From NCBI GenBank assembly GCA_030679915.1, contig JAUXRY010000011.1, positions 45,955 to 109,954 of the forward strand: DNA of 64,000 bases, in the 5' to 3' direction. A program made the translations under genes and the position numbers. This stretch comes from Thiobacillus sp. (GTDB lineage: Bacteria > Pseudomonadota > Gammaproteobacteria > Burkholderiales > Thiobacillaceae). Below the pieces are notes generated by a model. That model searched no databases and was not told where the DNA came from. It saw nothing but the letters and a program-made list of their open reading frames with translations. Of this stretch, positions 25,553 to 34,211 are shown piece by piece (position 1 is the first letter of the stretch; every line of letters starts with the position of its first letter).

Positions 25553-27104
25553 GCGCACGTTTTCCCTACCGAAGTTAGGTCTGTTGCTCCTCACGCTGGC
25601 TTGGCTGCTGCCCGGCCTGATCGGACACGCGCCCTGGAAAGGCGGTGATGGCGATCACTTTGTTCAGTTGTGGATGCTGATGCAAAATGGGGTGGCACCC
25701 CAGACCGTAGATGCCACCCCGCCGTTGTATTACTGGGTGGCCGTCACCACGGCGTGGTTGACTTCGTCTTTCTTGCCGTTGGCGGATGGCGCGCGGCTGG
25801 CCTCGGGTCTGTTTATTGCCTTGGCGCTGTTTTTTGTCGCACGTGCAGCCCGCGTTTTATATGGCAGCGAGGCCGGCTGGGCTGCTGCACTGACCCTGTT
25901 GGGGTGCATGGGATTGCTGGTGCGTGGTCACGAGCTTAATGCCGCCACTGCCCAGTTTGCCGCTGCTGCAATCATGCTGTATGGCCTTGCCGGTTTGCCG
26001 CGTGATCCGCATGGCGGCTGGGTGCTGGGGGCGGGTGCGGTGTTGATGCTGCTCGCGGGCGGGGCAGCCGAAGCGGCCTTGTTCCTGCTGCTGGCCGGCG
26101 GCATGATGATTTGGCTGGCGGATTACCGAACGCCGTTCGCTCGCCGTGCGTTTGTCTGGGCCGCGGGTTTGGCCTTGGTTGCCAGCTTGCTTTGGCTGAT
26201 CTATCTGACGACGCAAGACATACCGGCTGCACGCGCATTTAACCTGCAGCGCTGGACCGGCGACACGGGCAAGGATCCGTTTTACTACCCGAGCATTCTG
26301 GGTTGGTATGCCTGGCCGGCCTGGCCGTTGGCAGCCTGGGCGGTGTACCGAAGCAGGCGTCAGTGGAAAACGCCGGCCGTGGTGATGCCCGTCGGCGCGT
26401 TCCTGGGGCTGCTCAGCCTGTATGCTTTCGATGCCCATCCTTCCGAGGAACAGGGCCTTATTCTGCTCCTGCCGCTTACGCTGCTTGCCGCGGCCGGATT
26501 GTTTACGCTGCAGCGTGGTGCGGCCAATGCATTGCTCTGGTTCGGGTTCATGTTGTTTGGCTTCCTCGGGCTGGTGTTTTGGGTGTATTGGAGCGCACAC
26601 GATTTTGGAATGCCTGCTCGTTTAGCCAGACGCTTGATCAAGCTGGGGCTAACCGGTGTAGGCGAATTTCGTCCTTGGGCGTTGGTGCTGGGCGCGGTTG
26701 TCACCCTGAGCTGGATCGCTTTTCTTGCCCGCGTCCAGCGCTCACCGCTGCGTCCCATTCTGGTCTGGACCGCGAGCATGACCTTTATCTGGGTGCTACT
26801 GATGGCGTTGTTTCAGGCGCCGCTCGATCGCCGGTTGAGCTATGCCAGCGTGGGTGATGTATTGGCCGCTCGTGTGCCACCCGCCGAATGTATCCAGCCC
26901 TACAAGATACGTCATCAGCAACGCTGGTTGCTGGCTTACCACAGCGGTCGCAAGCTCGCCGACGACGCACGTTGCAACTGGCTGTTGATGGAAACCCGCC
27001 GCCACGAAGGCGCGCCGATTGTGCCGGTCGGCTGGGTCAAACAGTGGGAAGGTTCGCGCCCCGGCGATCGCTCCGACCGCTTTTACCTTTATGGCCGACC
27101 TTGA
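25494..27104 (+). CDS. GT39/ArnT-like integral membrane glycosyltransferase
   Basis: The 536-residue product has about eleven hydrophobic segments. The first is followed by GLIGHAPWKGGDGDHFVQLW and later TPPLYYWVAV, the D..H and TPPLYYW pattern near the first periplasmic loop of dolichyl-phosphate-mannose / ArnT-type glycosyltransferases (family 39). The C-terminal soluble part holds the Cys-bearing ARCNWLLMETRR. Such enzymes move a sugar from a polyprenyl carrier to lipid A, protein or lipid. The acceptor is unknown. ATG 25494 overlaps the M48 gene by 59 bases. TTG 25542, which overlaps by 11, is an equally possible start. The end overlaps mobA by 14 bases. Confidence 0.8.
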   Translation: MVSTRVASPSLASSLKLFNKRTFSLPKLGLLLLTLAWLLPGLIGHAPWKGGDGDHFVQLWMLMQNGVAPQTVDATPPLYYWVAVTTAWLTSSFLPLADGARLASGLFIALALFFVARAARVLYGSEAGWAAALTLLGCMGLLVRGHELNAATAQFAAAAIMLYGLAGLPRDPHGGWVLGAGAVLMLLAGGAAEAALFLLLAGGMMIWLADYRTPFARRAFVWAAGLALVASLLWLIYLTTQDIPAARAFNLQRWTGDTGKDPFYYPSILGWYAWPAWPLAAWAVYRSRRQWKTPAVVMPVGAFLGLLSLYAFDAHPSEEQGLILLLPLTLLAAAGLFTLQRGAANALLWFGFMLFGFLGLVFWVYWSAHDFGMPARLARRLIKLGLTGVGEFRPWALVLGAVVTLSWIAFLARVQRSPLRPILVWTASMTFIWVLLMALFQAPLDRRLSYASVGDVLAARVPPAECIQPYKIRHQQRWLLAYHSGRKLADDARCNWLLMETRRHEGAPIVPVGWVKQWEGSRPGDRSDRFYLYGRP

Positions 27105-27660
27105 GCGGATAGCCGCCGTCATCCTGGCCGGCGGAGAGGGGCGTCGCATGGGTGGCGTCGACAAAGGCCTGATCGCGTATCGGGGGCGCCCTTTGATCGA
27201 GTGGACGCTTGCCGCCCTTGAGCCGCAAGTCGGCGAATGCGTTATCAGCGCCAACCGCAATCTCGCTGTTTATGCTGCGTACAGCCATCGTGTTCTGTCC
27301 GATACGTTGCCTGATTTCCCCGGCCCGCTTGCCGGTGTGCTGGCGGCATTACAGTCGGTGACGACCGAATGGCTGGTGGTCGTGCCCTGCGATACGCCGC
27401 ATGTGCCGGCCGACTTGGTGGAGCGGTTGCAGGATGCGGCATTGCAGGACAAGGTGCCGTTGGCAATTGCTGTAGATGAAGCACGCACGCACCACACCTG
27501 TTTTATCATGCGAACCGATCAGCGCGACACGCTCACCGATTTTCTCGCGCGCGGAGAGCGGGCGGTGCGTCACTGGCAGGCGGGGCTGAGTTCGACGACG
27601 GTATGCTTCGAAGCTGCCAGCTTGGCCAACTTCAATACGCCCGACGACCTTCTGTCTTGA
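27091..27660 (+). CDS. mobA: Molybdenum cofactor guanylyltransferase MobA
   Basis: The 189-residue product has the nucleotidyltransferase signature VILAGGEGRRMGGVDKGL (residues about 9-26) and the metal-binding block VVVPCDTPHVP. MobA joins GMP to Mo-molybdopterin to give the guanine dinucleotide form used by the DMSO-reductase family. ATG 27091 lies within the end of the preceding glycosyltransferase gene, so translation is probably coupled. In-frame sequence upstream of this ATG is just the overlap with that gene. It is normal in length. A hairpin follows. Confidence 0.93.
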   Translation: MADLERIAAVILAGGEGRRMGGVDKGLIAYRGRPLIEWTLAALEPQVGECVISANRNLAVYAAYSHRVLSDTLPDFPGPLAGVLAALQSVTTEWLVVVPCDTPHVPADLVERLQDAALQDKVPLAIAVDEARTHHTCFIMRTDQRDTLTDFLARGERAVRHWQAGLSSTTVCFEAASLANFNTPDDLLS

Positions 27661-27676
27661 GCGCCTGCCGGCGCTC
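27659..27676. terminator. Short hairpin between convergent mobA and the ETHE1-like gene
   Basis: GAGCGCC (27659-27665), loop TGCC and GGCGCTC (27670-27676) form a 7-bp GC-rich stem directly over the mobA stop. There is no clear T-run, so terminator activity is only probable. Confidence 0.4.
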
Positions 27677-27681
27677 CATCC

Positions 27682-28431
27682 TTAGCCTTGTCGGCTCTCG
27701 GCAATCTGTACGCAATATTGTTGCAAGTGCTCCGGCACGCCGGGCGGGCAACTGCCGCACCCCTTATTGCCGGGCACGGCGTAATCGATGAATTTGGGAT
27801 AGTCGAGATTCAGGTTGTTCATCAGAACGACAAAATCTTCCAGCGTGCGGTCGCCGCCCAGTCGAGGATTGCGTGCCTTTTCCTGGCCGATGGTGCTGAT
27901 GCGGCGCTGCTCGTAATCATGTCCGGGATAAACCAGGGTGTCGTCGTTGTAGGCAAACAGCTTGCCGCGTACCGAGTGATACAGCGCGGCCGGGTCGCCG
28001 CTTTGAAAGTCGGTGCGGCCACAAGCCTCGATCAGCAGCGCATCGCCGCTATAGAGCCGGCCATCGTGCAGATAGGCAAAATGGTTGTCGGTGTGACCGG
28101 GGGTGTGGATCGGCGTCAGCTCGACCGAGCCCATCGCAAACGGTGTGCCTTCGACGATGCCGACGTCGGTGCACGGCAACTGATCGAGCGCGGGACCGGC
28201 AATTCGGCTGCCGGCGATTTCCTTGAGTTTTTTGGCCGAGGTGATGTGGTCGGCATGGATATGCGTTTCCACCGTGTAGGCAAGTTTCAGCCCCAGTTGG
28301 TTGATCTCGGCAAGGTCGCGTTCCCAGGCTGGCAGCACAGGGTCGATCAATAACGCTTGCCCGGTTTTCTCACAACCGAGAAGGTACGTGTAGGTGCTGG
28401 ATACAGGCTCGAACAGTTGTTTGAAAATCAT
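27682..28431 (-). CDS. ETHE1-like persulfide dioxygenase (MBL fold)
   Basis: The 249-residue product begins at ATG 28431 behind a perfect GGAGG. It carries the ETHE1 pattern: ETHIHADHITSAKKLK (H57, H59, D61, H62), HTPGHT (H113), and YSGDALLIEACGRTDFQ (D130). The three-histidine/aspartate set binds one iron in ETHE1-type sulfur dioxygenases, which oxidise glutathione persulfide to sulfite. The C-terminal PGNKGCGSCPPGVPEHLQQYC is specific to bacterial ETHE1-like proteins. It is divergent from a second MBL protein at 28684. A role in sulfide or persulfide oxidation is well supported by the family. Confidence 0.88.
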   Translation of the reverse strand: MIFKQLFEPVSSTYTYLLGCEKTGQALLIDPVLPAWERDLAEINQLGLKLAYTVETHIHADHITSAKKLKEIAGSRIAGPALDQLPCTDVGIVEGTPFAMGSVELTPIHTPGHTDNHFAYLHDGRLYSGDALLIEACGRTDFQSGDPAALYHSVRGKLFAYNDDTLVYPGHDYEQRRISTIGQEKARNPRLGGDRTLEDFVVLMNNLNLDYPKFIDYAVPGNKGCGSCPPGVPEHLQQYCVQIAESRQG

Positions 28432-28683
28432 GGAGGCCTCCGGTAAGTGAGTGTAGGTCTGGCTTCTCGCGCACAAGTTCACCGATTGGCACATTCAGGC
28501 CGCTGCAGGCGATACAGGGGAGGGATATTTTATCTGTGTTGGTGTGGATAATCCGCTCAAGCCGCGCGCTTCGCATTGACGCAGAGGCCACCGCGCAACG
28601 GCGTCCGCACCCGGCTTGATGCCGAAGTGAATTGTGGGATAGGGTAGGGCTTCAGCCGAAACGCAATAAACCGGAGATATGCC

Positions 28684-29727
28684 ATGTATCGTGCCACGCC
28701 AACGCTGCGCCTCATCGCCCTGGTGTTGGGCTGCACCGCCACCCTGGTGAACGCAGGCAGCCCCCTTCCGAAAAGCCCGGTGACGGCACAAGCGCCACCG
28801 TATGCTGCGGTGACGCTGCCTTTCAAGCTGCACAAGATACCGGGCGTTCCGGTGTATTACGTGGTGGGTCTGTCGGGGGTGCCCGACTCGGTCAACCAGG
28901 GGCATACGTCCAATGCGGGCTTTGTGGTGACCGACGAAGGGGTGGTGGTGTTTGACGCGCTTGGCACGCCGGCACTCGGCTATCGCCTGCTCGAGCGTAT
29001 TCGCGAAGTGACGAACAAACCAGTCAAGCGCATTGTAGTCAGCCATTACCATGCCGACCATATTTACGGTCTGCAGGCGTTCAAGGATTATGGCGGTGCG
29101 CCTCCTGTGCTCGCCCAGCGTGGCTCGCTGGGCTATACCGGCGGATCGGCTGCCGACCAGGGGGAAGACGGCGAGCGGCGGCTGGAACAGCGCAGACAAG
29201 CATTATTCCCATGGGTGGACGAGAAGACGGTGATCGTCGCACCGGATCAGGTGTTCGACAAGGAAACCTGCTTTCAGCTCGGGGGCGTTCGTTTCGAGAT
29301 CAAACATCTGGGACCGGCACACGCGCCCGGCGATTCGATCATGCTGGTCAAAAAATATGGTGTGCTTTTTGGCGGCGATGTCCTGTATGGCGGTCGTGTG
29401 CCATTTCTCGATAGCCCAGAAACGGATATTGATCGCTGGCTGAAAGGGCTGGATTACATTGCAGGGTTGAAGGCCACCGTGCGCTACATCATCCCCGGTC
29501 ATGGCGTGTTGTCGAAGAATCCGCAGCAAGTGGTTGTAGCGACGCGCGACTATTTGCTATTCATTCGTCAGGCGATGGCCGCCGCGGTGAGAAATTTCGT
29601 GCCGTTTGATGAGGCTTACCGCAATACCGACTGGTCGAAGTATGCAAAGCTACCCGCCTTTGAGGCGAGCAATCGGGGCAATGCCTATCGGATTTATCTG
29701 GAAGAGGAAAGCCGGCTGCTGCAATGA
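28684..29727 (+). CDS. Exported MBL-fold hydrolase (SoxH / quinoprotein-relay-like)
   Basis: The 347-residue product has a Sec signal (cleavage near LVNAG, residue 24). The MBL zinc motif is intact: SHYHADHIYG (H121, H123, D125, H126), followed by LGPAHAPGDS and IIPGHG. The region from about residue 44 to 80 and the general layout resemble SoxH and the zinc metallohydrolases associated with quinoproteins and thiosulfate-oxidation gene sets. The true substrate is not known for that group. It is divergent from the ETHE1 gene, with a 252-base shared upstream region, so they may be controlled together. No sox gene is in the window. Confidence 0.78.
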   Translation: MYRATPTLRLIALVLGCTATLVNAGSPLPKSPVTAQAPPYAAVTLPFKLHKIPGVPVYYVVGLSGVPDSVNQGHTSNAGFVVTDEGVVVFDALGTPALGYRLLERIREVTNKPVKRIVVSHYHADHIYGLQAFKDYGGAPPVLAQRGSLGYTGGSAADQGEDGERRLEQRRQALFPWVDEKTVIVAPDQVFDKETCFQLGGVRFEIKHLGPAHAPGDSIMLVKKYGVLFGGDVLYGGRVPFLDSPETDIDRWLKGLDYIAGLKATVRYIIPGHGVLSKNPQQVVVATRDYLLFIRQAMAAAVRNFVPFDEAYRNTDWSKYAKLPAFEASNRGNAYRIYLEEESRLLQ

Positions 29728-29746
29728 CCGCAAAGCGACGGCCGCC

Positions 29747-30997
29747 TTAACTCGGTTTATCGCCAGGACGCACGAGGGCCTCGTCGAGGATTTCGATCCA
29801 GTGTTTGACTGGCACCGCGCTGCCCGACTGAAGATGCGTGAGGCAGCCGATATTGGCGGTGACGATCATTTCTGGCGCACCTGCCTGCAAGTGCTCCAGC
29901 TTGCGTACCTTGAGCGCATTTGAAATCTCCGGCTGCAAGATTGAGTAGGTGCCCGCTGATCCGCAGCACAGATGCTTTTCTGCAACCGGAGCCAGTTCGA
30001 AGCCCGCCTGCGTGAGCAAAGCCTCGACATCGCCCGTGAGTTTTTGTCCGTGTTGCAGCGTGCAAGGCGGATGGTAAGCCAGACGCGGCTTGACGGCTTG
30101 AGTCGTGCTTGCAAGCGACACCAACGTGTCTTTTTCCGACGCGAGAATTTCCGAGATGTCCCAGGTGGCGGCAGATACGCGCGCCGCCTTGTCCGCGTAA
30201 TGCGGGTCACTACGCAGCAGCCAGGCGTATTCTTTTACCATCACGCCGCAGCCCGATGCGGTCATCACTATGGCCTCCACGCCGGCGTCCAGATACGGAA
30301 TCCAGGCATCGATGTTGCGGCGCATGGCGGCGCGTCCTTCGGTGTCATCGTTCAGATGATGCGCCAGCGCGCCGCAGCATCCCGCTTCAGGGGCAGCGAT
30401 GAGCGAAATGCCAACACGGTCTAGCACACGCGCAGTTGCGGCATTAATGTTGGGTTTGAGTCCGGGTTGCACGCAGCCCTGTAGCACCAGCATTGTTCGG
30501 GCGTGATGCGGCGCGGGCCACGTACCGGCGTTTTCCTTTACCGGGATACGAATTTGCAGGGACCCAGGCATCAGCGCACGCACACCCTGCCCCAGCTTCA
30601 GTGCAGTGTTAAACAGCGCAGGCGAAGCCAGCCCGTTTTTAAGGACAGCGCGCGTGAGCGTTTCGCGCGTGCTGCGCCCCACTTTCTTTTCAACAATGTG
30701 ACGGCCTACGTCGAGCAGCTTGCCGTATTCGACACCCGAGGGACAGGTTGTTTCGCAATTGCGGCAGGTCAGACAGCGGTCGAGATGTTGCTGGGTCTTG
30801 ACTGTGGGCTCAGCCCCTTCGAGTACCTGTTTCATCAGATAAATTCGACCGCGCGGCGAGTCGAGTTCGTTGCCGAGTATCTGATAGGTCGGGCAGGTGG
30901 CGAGACAAAATCCACAGTGCACACAGCTGCGGAGTATCTGTTCGGCAGCTTCGCCTTCGGGTGTGTTGCGATAGGGTTCAGCGAGATTGGTCTGCAT
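29747..30997 (-). CDS. glcF: Glycolate oxidase iron-sulfur subunit GlcF
   Basis: The 416-residue product has two 4Fe-4S motifs, CVHCGFCLATCPTY and CLTCRNCETTCPSG, in the first 100 residues, and then two CCG-type blocks (GCCGALAHH and CCGSAGTYS) of the Cys-rich domain that may bind further redox centres. It works with GlcD and GlcE to oxidise glycolate to glyoxylate and passes electrons to the membrane quinone pool. It starts one base after the glcE stop and is last in the operon. The length is normal. Confidence 0.94.
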   Translation of the reverse strand: MQTNLAEPYRNTPEGEAAEQILRSCVHCGFCLATCPTYQILGNELDSPRGRIYLMKQVLEGAEPTVKTQQHLDRCLTCRNCETTCPSGVEYGKLLDVGRHIVEKKVGRSTRETLTRAVLKNGLASPALFNTALKLGQGVRALMPGSLQIRIPVKENAGTWPAPHHARTMLVLQGCVQPGLKPNINAATARVLDRVGISLIAAPEAGCCGALAHHLNDDTEGRAAMRRNIDAWIPYLDAGVEAIVMTASGCGVMVKEYAWLLRSDPHYADKAARVSAATWDISEILASEKDTLVSLASTTQAVKPRLAYHPPCTLQHGQKLTGDVEALLTQAGFELAPVAEKHLCCGSAGTYSILQPEISNALKVRKLEHLQAGAPEMIVTANIGCLTHLQSGSAVPVKHWIEILDEALVRPGDKPS

Positions 30998-30998
30998 C

Positions 30999-32063
30999 TT
31001 AGAAATCCGGGTACAGCCGCCCGTGATTGAAAATACCTTTGGGGTCGAAACGCTGCTTGAGGTTGCGATGCAGCGTCAGCAGGGCTGGCGCGAGCGGGGT
31101 GAATGCGCCGTCGATGGGCGCATTGCCGCGGAACAGCGTGGCGTGGCCCCCGTAGCGTTGAGCAGCTTCGCGCAAGGTGGTTTCCGACAGATCACTGATC
31201 AGCCAGCGTACAGCTCCGCCCCATTCGATCCATTGTGCGTCACCCAGCTTGAGCGGTGGCGTGGTGGGTTTGACGGCCAGCCGCCACAGTCTTTGGTTCC
31301 AGGTTGACGGGCGCTTGTCGAAAAAGGGTGTTGTCTGGTCGCGCAACCGTTGCCAGAAGGCGGACGCATCGTTAACGGTTTCGCCGCCAAGTTTGGCCTG
31401 CGCCGCATGCACGGCTGAGTGAGCACCCGACAGGCGTACGGATAGCAGGCCGGCATGCCAACTGGTCGCGGACAAGGGTAAAGGTTGGCCAGCCCAGGTG
31501 TTCATTTTCACAATCGCAGCGGCTTCATCGAGTTCGAACTGCAGCGTGGTTTCAGCGCCGGGACTGGGCAACACCTTCAGCGAGACTTCGGTGATCAGAC
31601 CGAGCGTGCCGAGTGCACCCACCATCAGCCGCGAGACATCGTAGCCAGCGACGTTCTTGATCACCTGGCCGCCAAACCGCAGTGCCTGGCCGGTGCCGTC
31701 GACCATGCGCACGCCGAGCACGAAATCGCGCGCAGATCCGGCATAGGGTCGACGCGGACCGGACAACCCTGCCGCGATGCTGCCGCCCAAGGTGGCGGCG
31801 CCGCCGAAATGCGGAGGCTCGAACGCCAGCATCTGTTTGTGCTCGGCGAGCAGCGCTTCAATATCAGCAAGCGGTGTGCCGGACTGTGCGGTCAGCACCA
31901 ATTCCTTGGGCTGGTAGTCGACCACGCTGTTGAGCGTGCGTGTGGCAAGGATTTCACCTTCATCGGCGTTGCCATAGAACGTCTTGCTGCCGCCACCCTG
32001 GATGATCAGCGGCGTGTTATCGGCGTGGGCCGCGCGTATGCGCGCAATCAAGGTATTCAACAT
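30999..32063 (-). CDS. glcE: Glycolate oxidase FAD-binding subunit GlcE
   Basis: ATG 32063 gives a 354-residue FAD_binding_4 protein: QGGGSKTFYGN, LTAQSGTPLADIEALLAEH, FGGAATLGGSIAAGLSGPRR and GGQVIKNVAGYDVSRL. This is the short GlcE subunit, lacking the full C-terminal lactate-dehydrogenase-like domain of GlcD. The start overlaps the glcD stop by one base (TGATG), so translation is coupled. The frame is open upstream inside glcD but that sequence does not resemble a protein. Confidence 0.92.
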   Translation of the reverse strand: MLNTLIARIRAAHADNTPLIIQGGGSKTFYGNADEGEILATRTLNSVVDYQPKELVLTAQSGTPLADIEALLAEHKQMLAFEPPHFGGAATLGGSIAAGLSGPRRPYAGSARDFVLGVRMVDGTGQALRFGGQVIKNVAGYDVSRLMVGALGTLGLITEVSLKVLPSPGAETTLQFELDEAAAIVKMNTWAGQPLPLSATSWHAGLLSVRLSGAHSAVHAAQAKLGGETVNDASAFWQRLRDQTTPFFDKRPSTWNQRLWRLAVKPTTPPLKLGDAQWIEWGGAVRWLISDLSETTLREAAQRYGGHATLFRGNAPIDGAFTPLAPALLTLHRNLKQRFDPKGIFNHGRLYPDF

Positions 32064-33526
32064 CAGAATCGGGGGAGTTCCGGATAAGGCAGTTGGCCGC
32101 CCTGAATGTGCATCGCGCCCCACTCGGCGCAGCGGTGGAGTTCGGGTACGGCCTTGCCCGGATTGAGTAAACCATCCGGGTCGAACGCGGCCTTGACCTC
32201 GTGGAAACGCGTCAGTTCCGGGGTGGAAAATTGCGCGCACATCTGGTTGATTTTTTCCAGCCCGACGCCGTGCTCGCCGGTGATGGTGCCACCGACTTCA
32301 ACGCACAGTTCGAGAATTTTTCCACCGAAGGTTTCAGCCTGGTGCAGCTCGCCGGGTTGATTGGCATCGAACAGAATGAGGGGATGCAAATTGCCGTCGC
32401 CGGCGTGAAACACGTTGGCGACCGCGAGGCCGTATTCGATGCTCATTTCGCTGATCCGTTTTAAAACATGCGGCAGCTGCGCGCGTGGGATGGTGCCGTC
32501 CATGCAGTAGTAATCGGGCGCCAACCGGCCCACCGCGGGGAAGGCGGCCTTGCGCCCGGCCCAGAACTTGAGGCGTTGTTCCTCGCTGTCGGCGGTGCGA
32601 ATTTCGGTCGCGCCAGAGGCGGCGAGCACCTCGTGCACGGTGAAGATATCGTCAGAGACCTCTTCATTCACGCCGTCTACTTCACACAGCAAGATGGCTT
32701 CGCAGTCGAGTGGATAGCCGGCGTGGACAAAGTCTTCGGCAGCCTGGATGGCAAGCCGATCCATCATTTCCAGGCCAGCCGGGATGACGCCAGCGGCGAT
32801 GATGTTGCCGACCGCTGCGCCGGCTTTGGCCACATCGTCGAACGCCGCCAGCACCACCTGTGCGCGTTCGGGGCGCGGCAGCAGCTTGACCGTGACTTCG
32901 GTGATGACTGCCAGCATGCCTTCCGAGCCAGTCATCAGGGCAAGCAGGTCGTAGCCGGGGGCATCCAGCGCGTCGCTGCCGATTTCGAGCAGTTGGCCGT
33001 CGATGGTCCAGGCGCGTAGCTTGAGAATGTTGTGCACGGTGAGACCATATTTCAGACAGTGCACGCCGCCGGAGTTTTCCGCCACGTTGCCGCCGATGGA
33101 ACAGGCGATTTGCGACGAAGGATCGGGTGCGTAATACAGGTTGTACGCAGCGGCAGCCTCGGAGATGGCAAGGTTGCGTACGCCGGGTTGAACAACGGCA
33201 GTACGTGCCAGCGGATCAATGTTTTTAATCTGGTTGAGTCGGGCCAGCACCAGCAACACCGCGCCATCGACCGGCAGCGCCCCCGCAGCCAGCCCCGTAC
33301 CGGCGCCGCGCGTGACCACTGCCACCTGGTGGGCGTGACACAAACGCAAAATGGCGGTTACCTGCGCCTCGCTGTCAGGCAAAACCACAACGTCGGGGGT
33401 ATTGCGATACGCCGCCAGCCCATCCGACTCGAACGGCCGGGTGTCTTCCGGTGCGGTGAGCAAGGATTCCGGCAGCAGCAGGCTGCGCAGTGCTTTTAAA
33501 AATACGGGTGAGCGGATGGCACTCAT
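32063..33526 (-). CDS. glcD: Glycolate oxidase subunit GlcD (FAD-linked)
   Basis: The 487-residue product has the FAD-binding domain (VVTRGAGTGLAAGALPVDG, IGGNVAENSGGVHCLKYG) and the C-terminal FAD-oxidase domain ending GEHGVGLEKINQM and DPDGLLNPGK. These are typical of the catalytic subunit of bacterial glycolate oxidase. Glycolate from phosphoglycolate is an unavoidable product of Rubisco oxygenation, so this operon suits an autotroph. The start overlaps the upstream small membrane protein gene by 4 bases (ATGA). Confidence 0.94.
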   Translation of the reverse strand: MSAIRSPVFLKALRSLLLPESLLTAPEDTRPFESDGLAAYRNTPDVVVLPDSEAQVTAILRLCHAHQVAVVTRGAGTGLAAGALPVDGAVLLVLARLNQIKNIDPLARTAVVQPGVRNLAISEAAAAYNLYYAPDPSSQIACSIGGNVAENSGGVHCLKYGLTVHNILKLRAWTIDGQLLEIGSDALDAPGYDLLALMTGSEGMLAVITEVTVKLLPRPERAQVVLAAFDDVAKAGAAVGNIIAAGVIPAGLEMMDRLAIQAAEDFVHAGYPLDCEAILLCEVDGVNEEVSDDIFTVHEVLAASGATEIRTADSEEQRLKFWAGRKAAFPAVGRLAPDYYCMDGTIPRAQLPHVLKRISEMSIEYGLAVANVFHAGDGNLHPLILFDANQPGELHQAETFGGKILELCVEVGGTITGEHGVGLEKINQMCAQFSTPELTRFHEVKAAFDPDGLLNPGKAVPELHRCAEWGAMHIQGGQLPYPELPRF

Positions 33527-33948
33527 TGCAGACTCACCAACAGGACGCGCACTTCGGCACGCAGGCGCTCAATGGCTTGTGTGATACGCATTGCTGCCGC
33601 TTCATCCTGCTCCATGACACTCCAGTTTTGTTCCCATGTGCGTTGTAAATCTCGAGCCTGTTTCTGCACGTGAGGCGGCATGATAATTCCAAGGTCACGT
33701 ATATACAGCACTTTGCCCCAGCCTTTGATCGGATTGCCCGCTTTGAGGTCAGCATCATAATGCGCAAAATCCACCACGCTCTGCAGCTGTTCTGCTGTTT
33801 GCAGCATGCTGAATGCCGCTACACGCAGCGTCCGATTGTCTTCGGTCAACTCCTGCCGCCAAGCGGTATAGCCGAGTGCAGACAGCGCCACCAGCAAGCT
33901 GATAAGGGCGACCAGGTTGGTGCGGATTTGTTGACCGATGCGCATCAT
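33523..33948 (-). CDS. Small single-helix membrane protein coupled to glcD
   Basis: The 141-residue product has one N-terminal transmembrane helix (NLVALISLLVALSALGYTAW, about residues 11-30) and a C-terminal soluble helical domain with several Trp and Tyr residues (KGWGKVLYIRDLGII, LQRTWEQNW). I do not recognise a family. Its stop overlaps the glcD start by 4 bases, so it is made with GlcD and is the first gene of the glc operon. A membrane-anchoring or assembly role for the glycolate oxidase is a context-based guess. Alternative start ATG 33945 would remove one residue. Confidence 0.7.
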   Translation of the reverse strand: MMRIGQQIRTNLVALISLLVALSALGYTAWRQELTEDNRTLRVAAFSMLQTAEQLQSVVDFAHYDADLKAGNPIKGWGKVLYIRDLGIIMPPHVQKQARDLQRTWEQNWSVMEQDEAAAMRITQAIERLRAEVRVLLVSLQ

Positions 33949-34211
33949 GACAGCTCAATACTCTAGAGTGTGAGCTGTGACGCTGCAAGTTGAGGCCGGA
34001 TTCGACGCGCGTTGCCTGATCGAGCGACGCGAAGACGATAACCTCAGCGCGGTGATGGGTTCCGATGATGGAATCTGTTTGCCGGGCCAGTCACCCCATA
34101 CCCTGAGTAAACTTGAAATCCGCCTTGCCAAGGGGGTCCTCAGCATACGTATTGCGTGCTTGCCTACTTTAGTTCTTGCCGATTGACGGGTTTCTTGGCA
34201 CTGTGCTGACC

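Noticed and set aside
33977..34186. A 69-codon frame between the glc operon and the second AI-2E gene
   Set aside because: No ribosome binding site and no family match; it looks like intergenic sequence.
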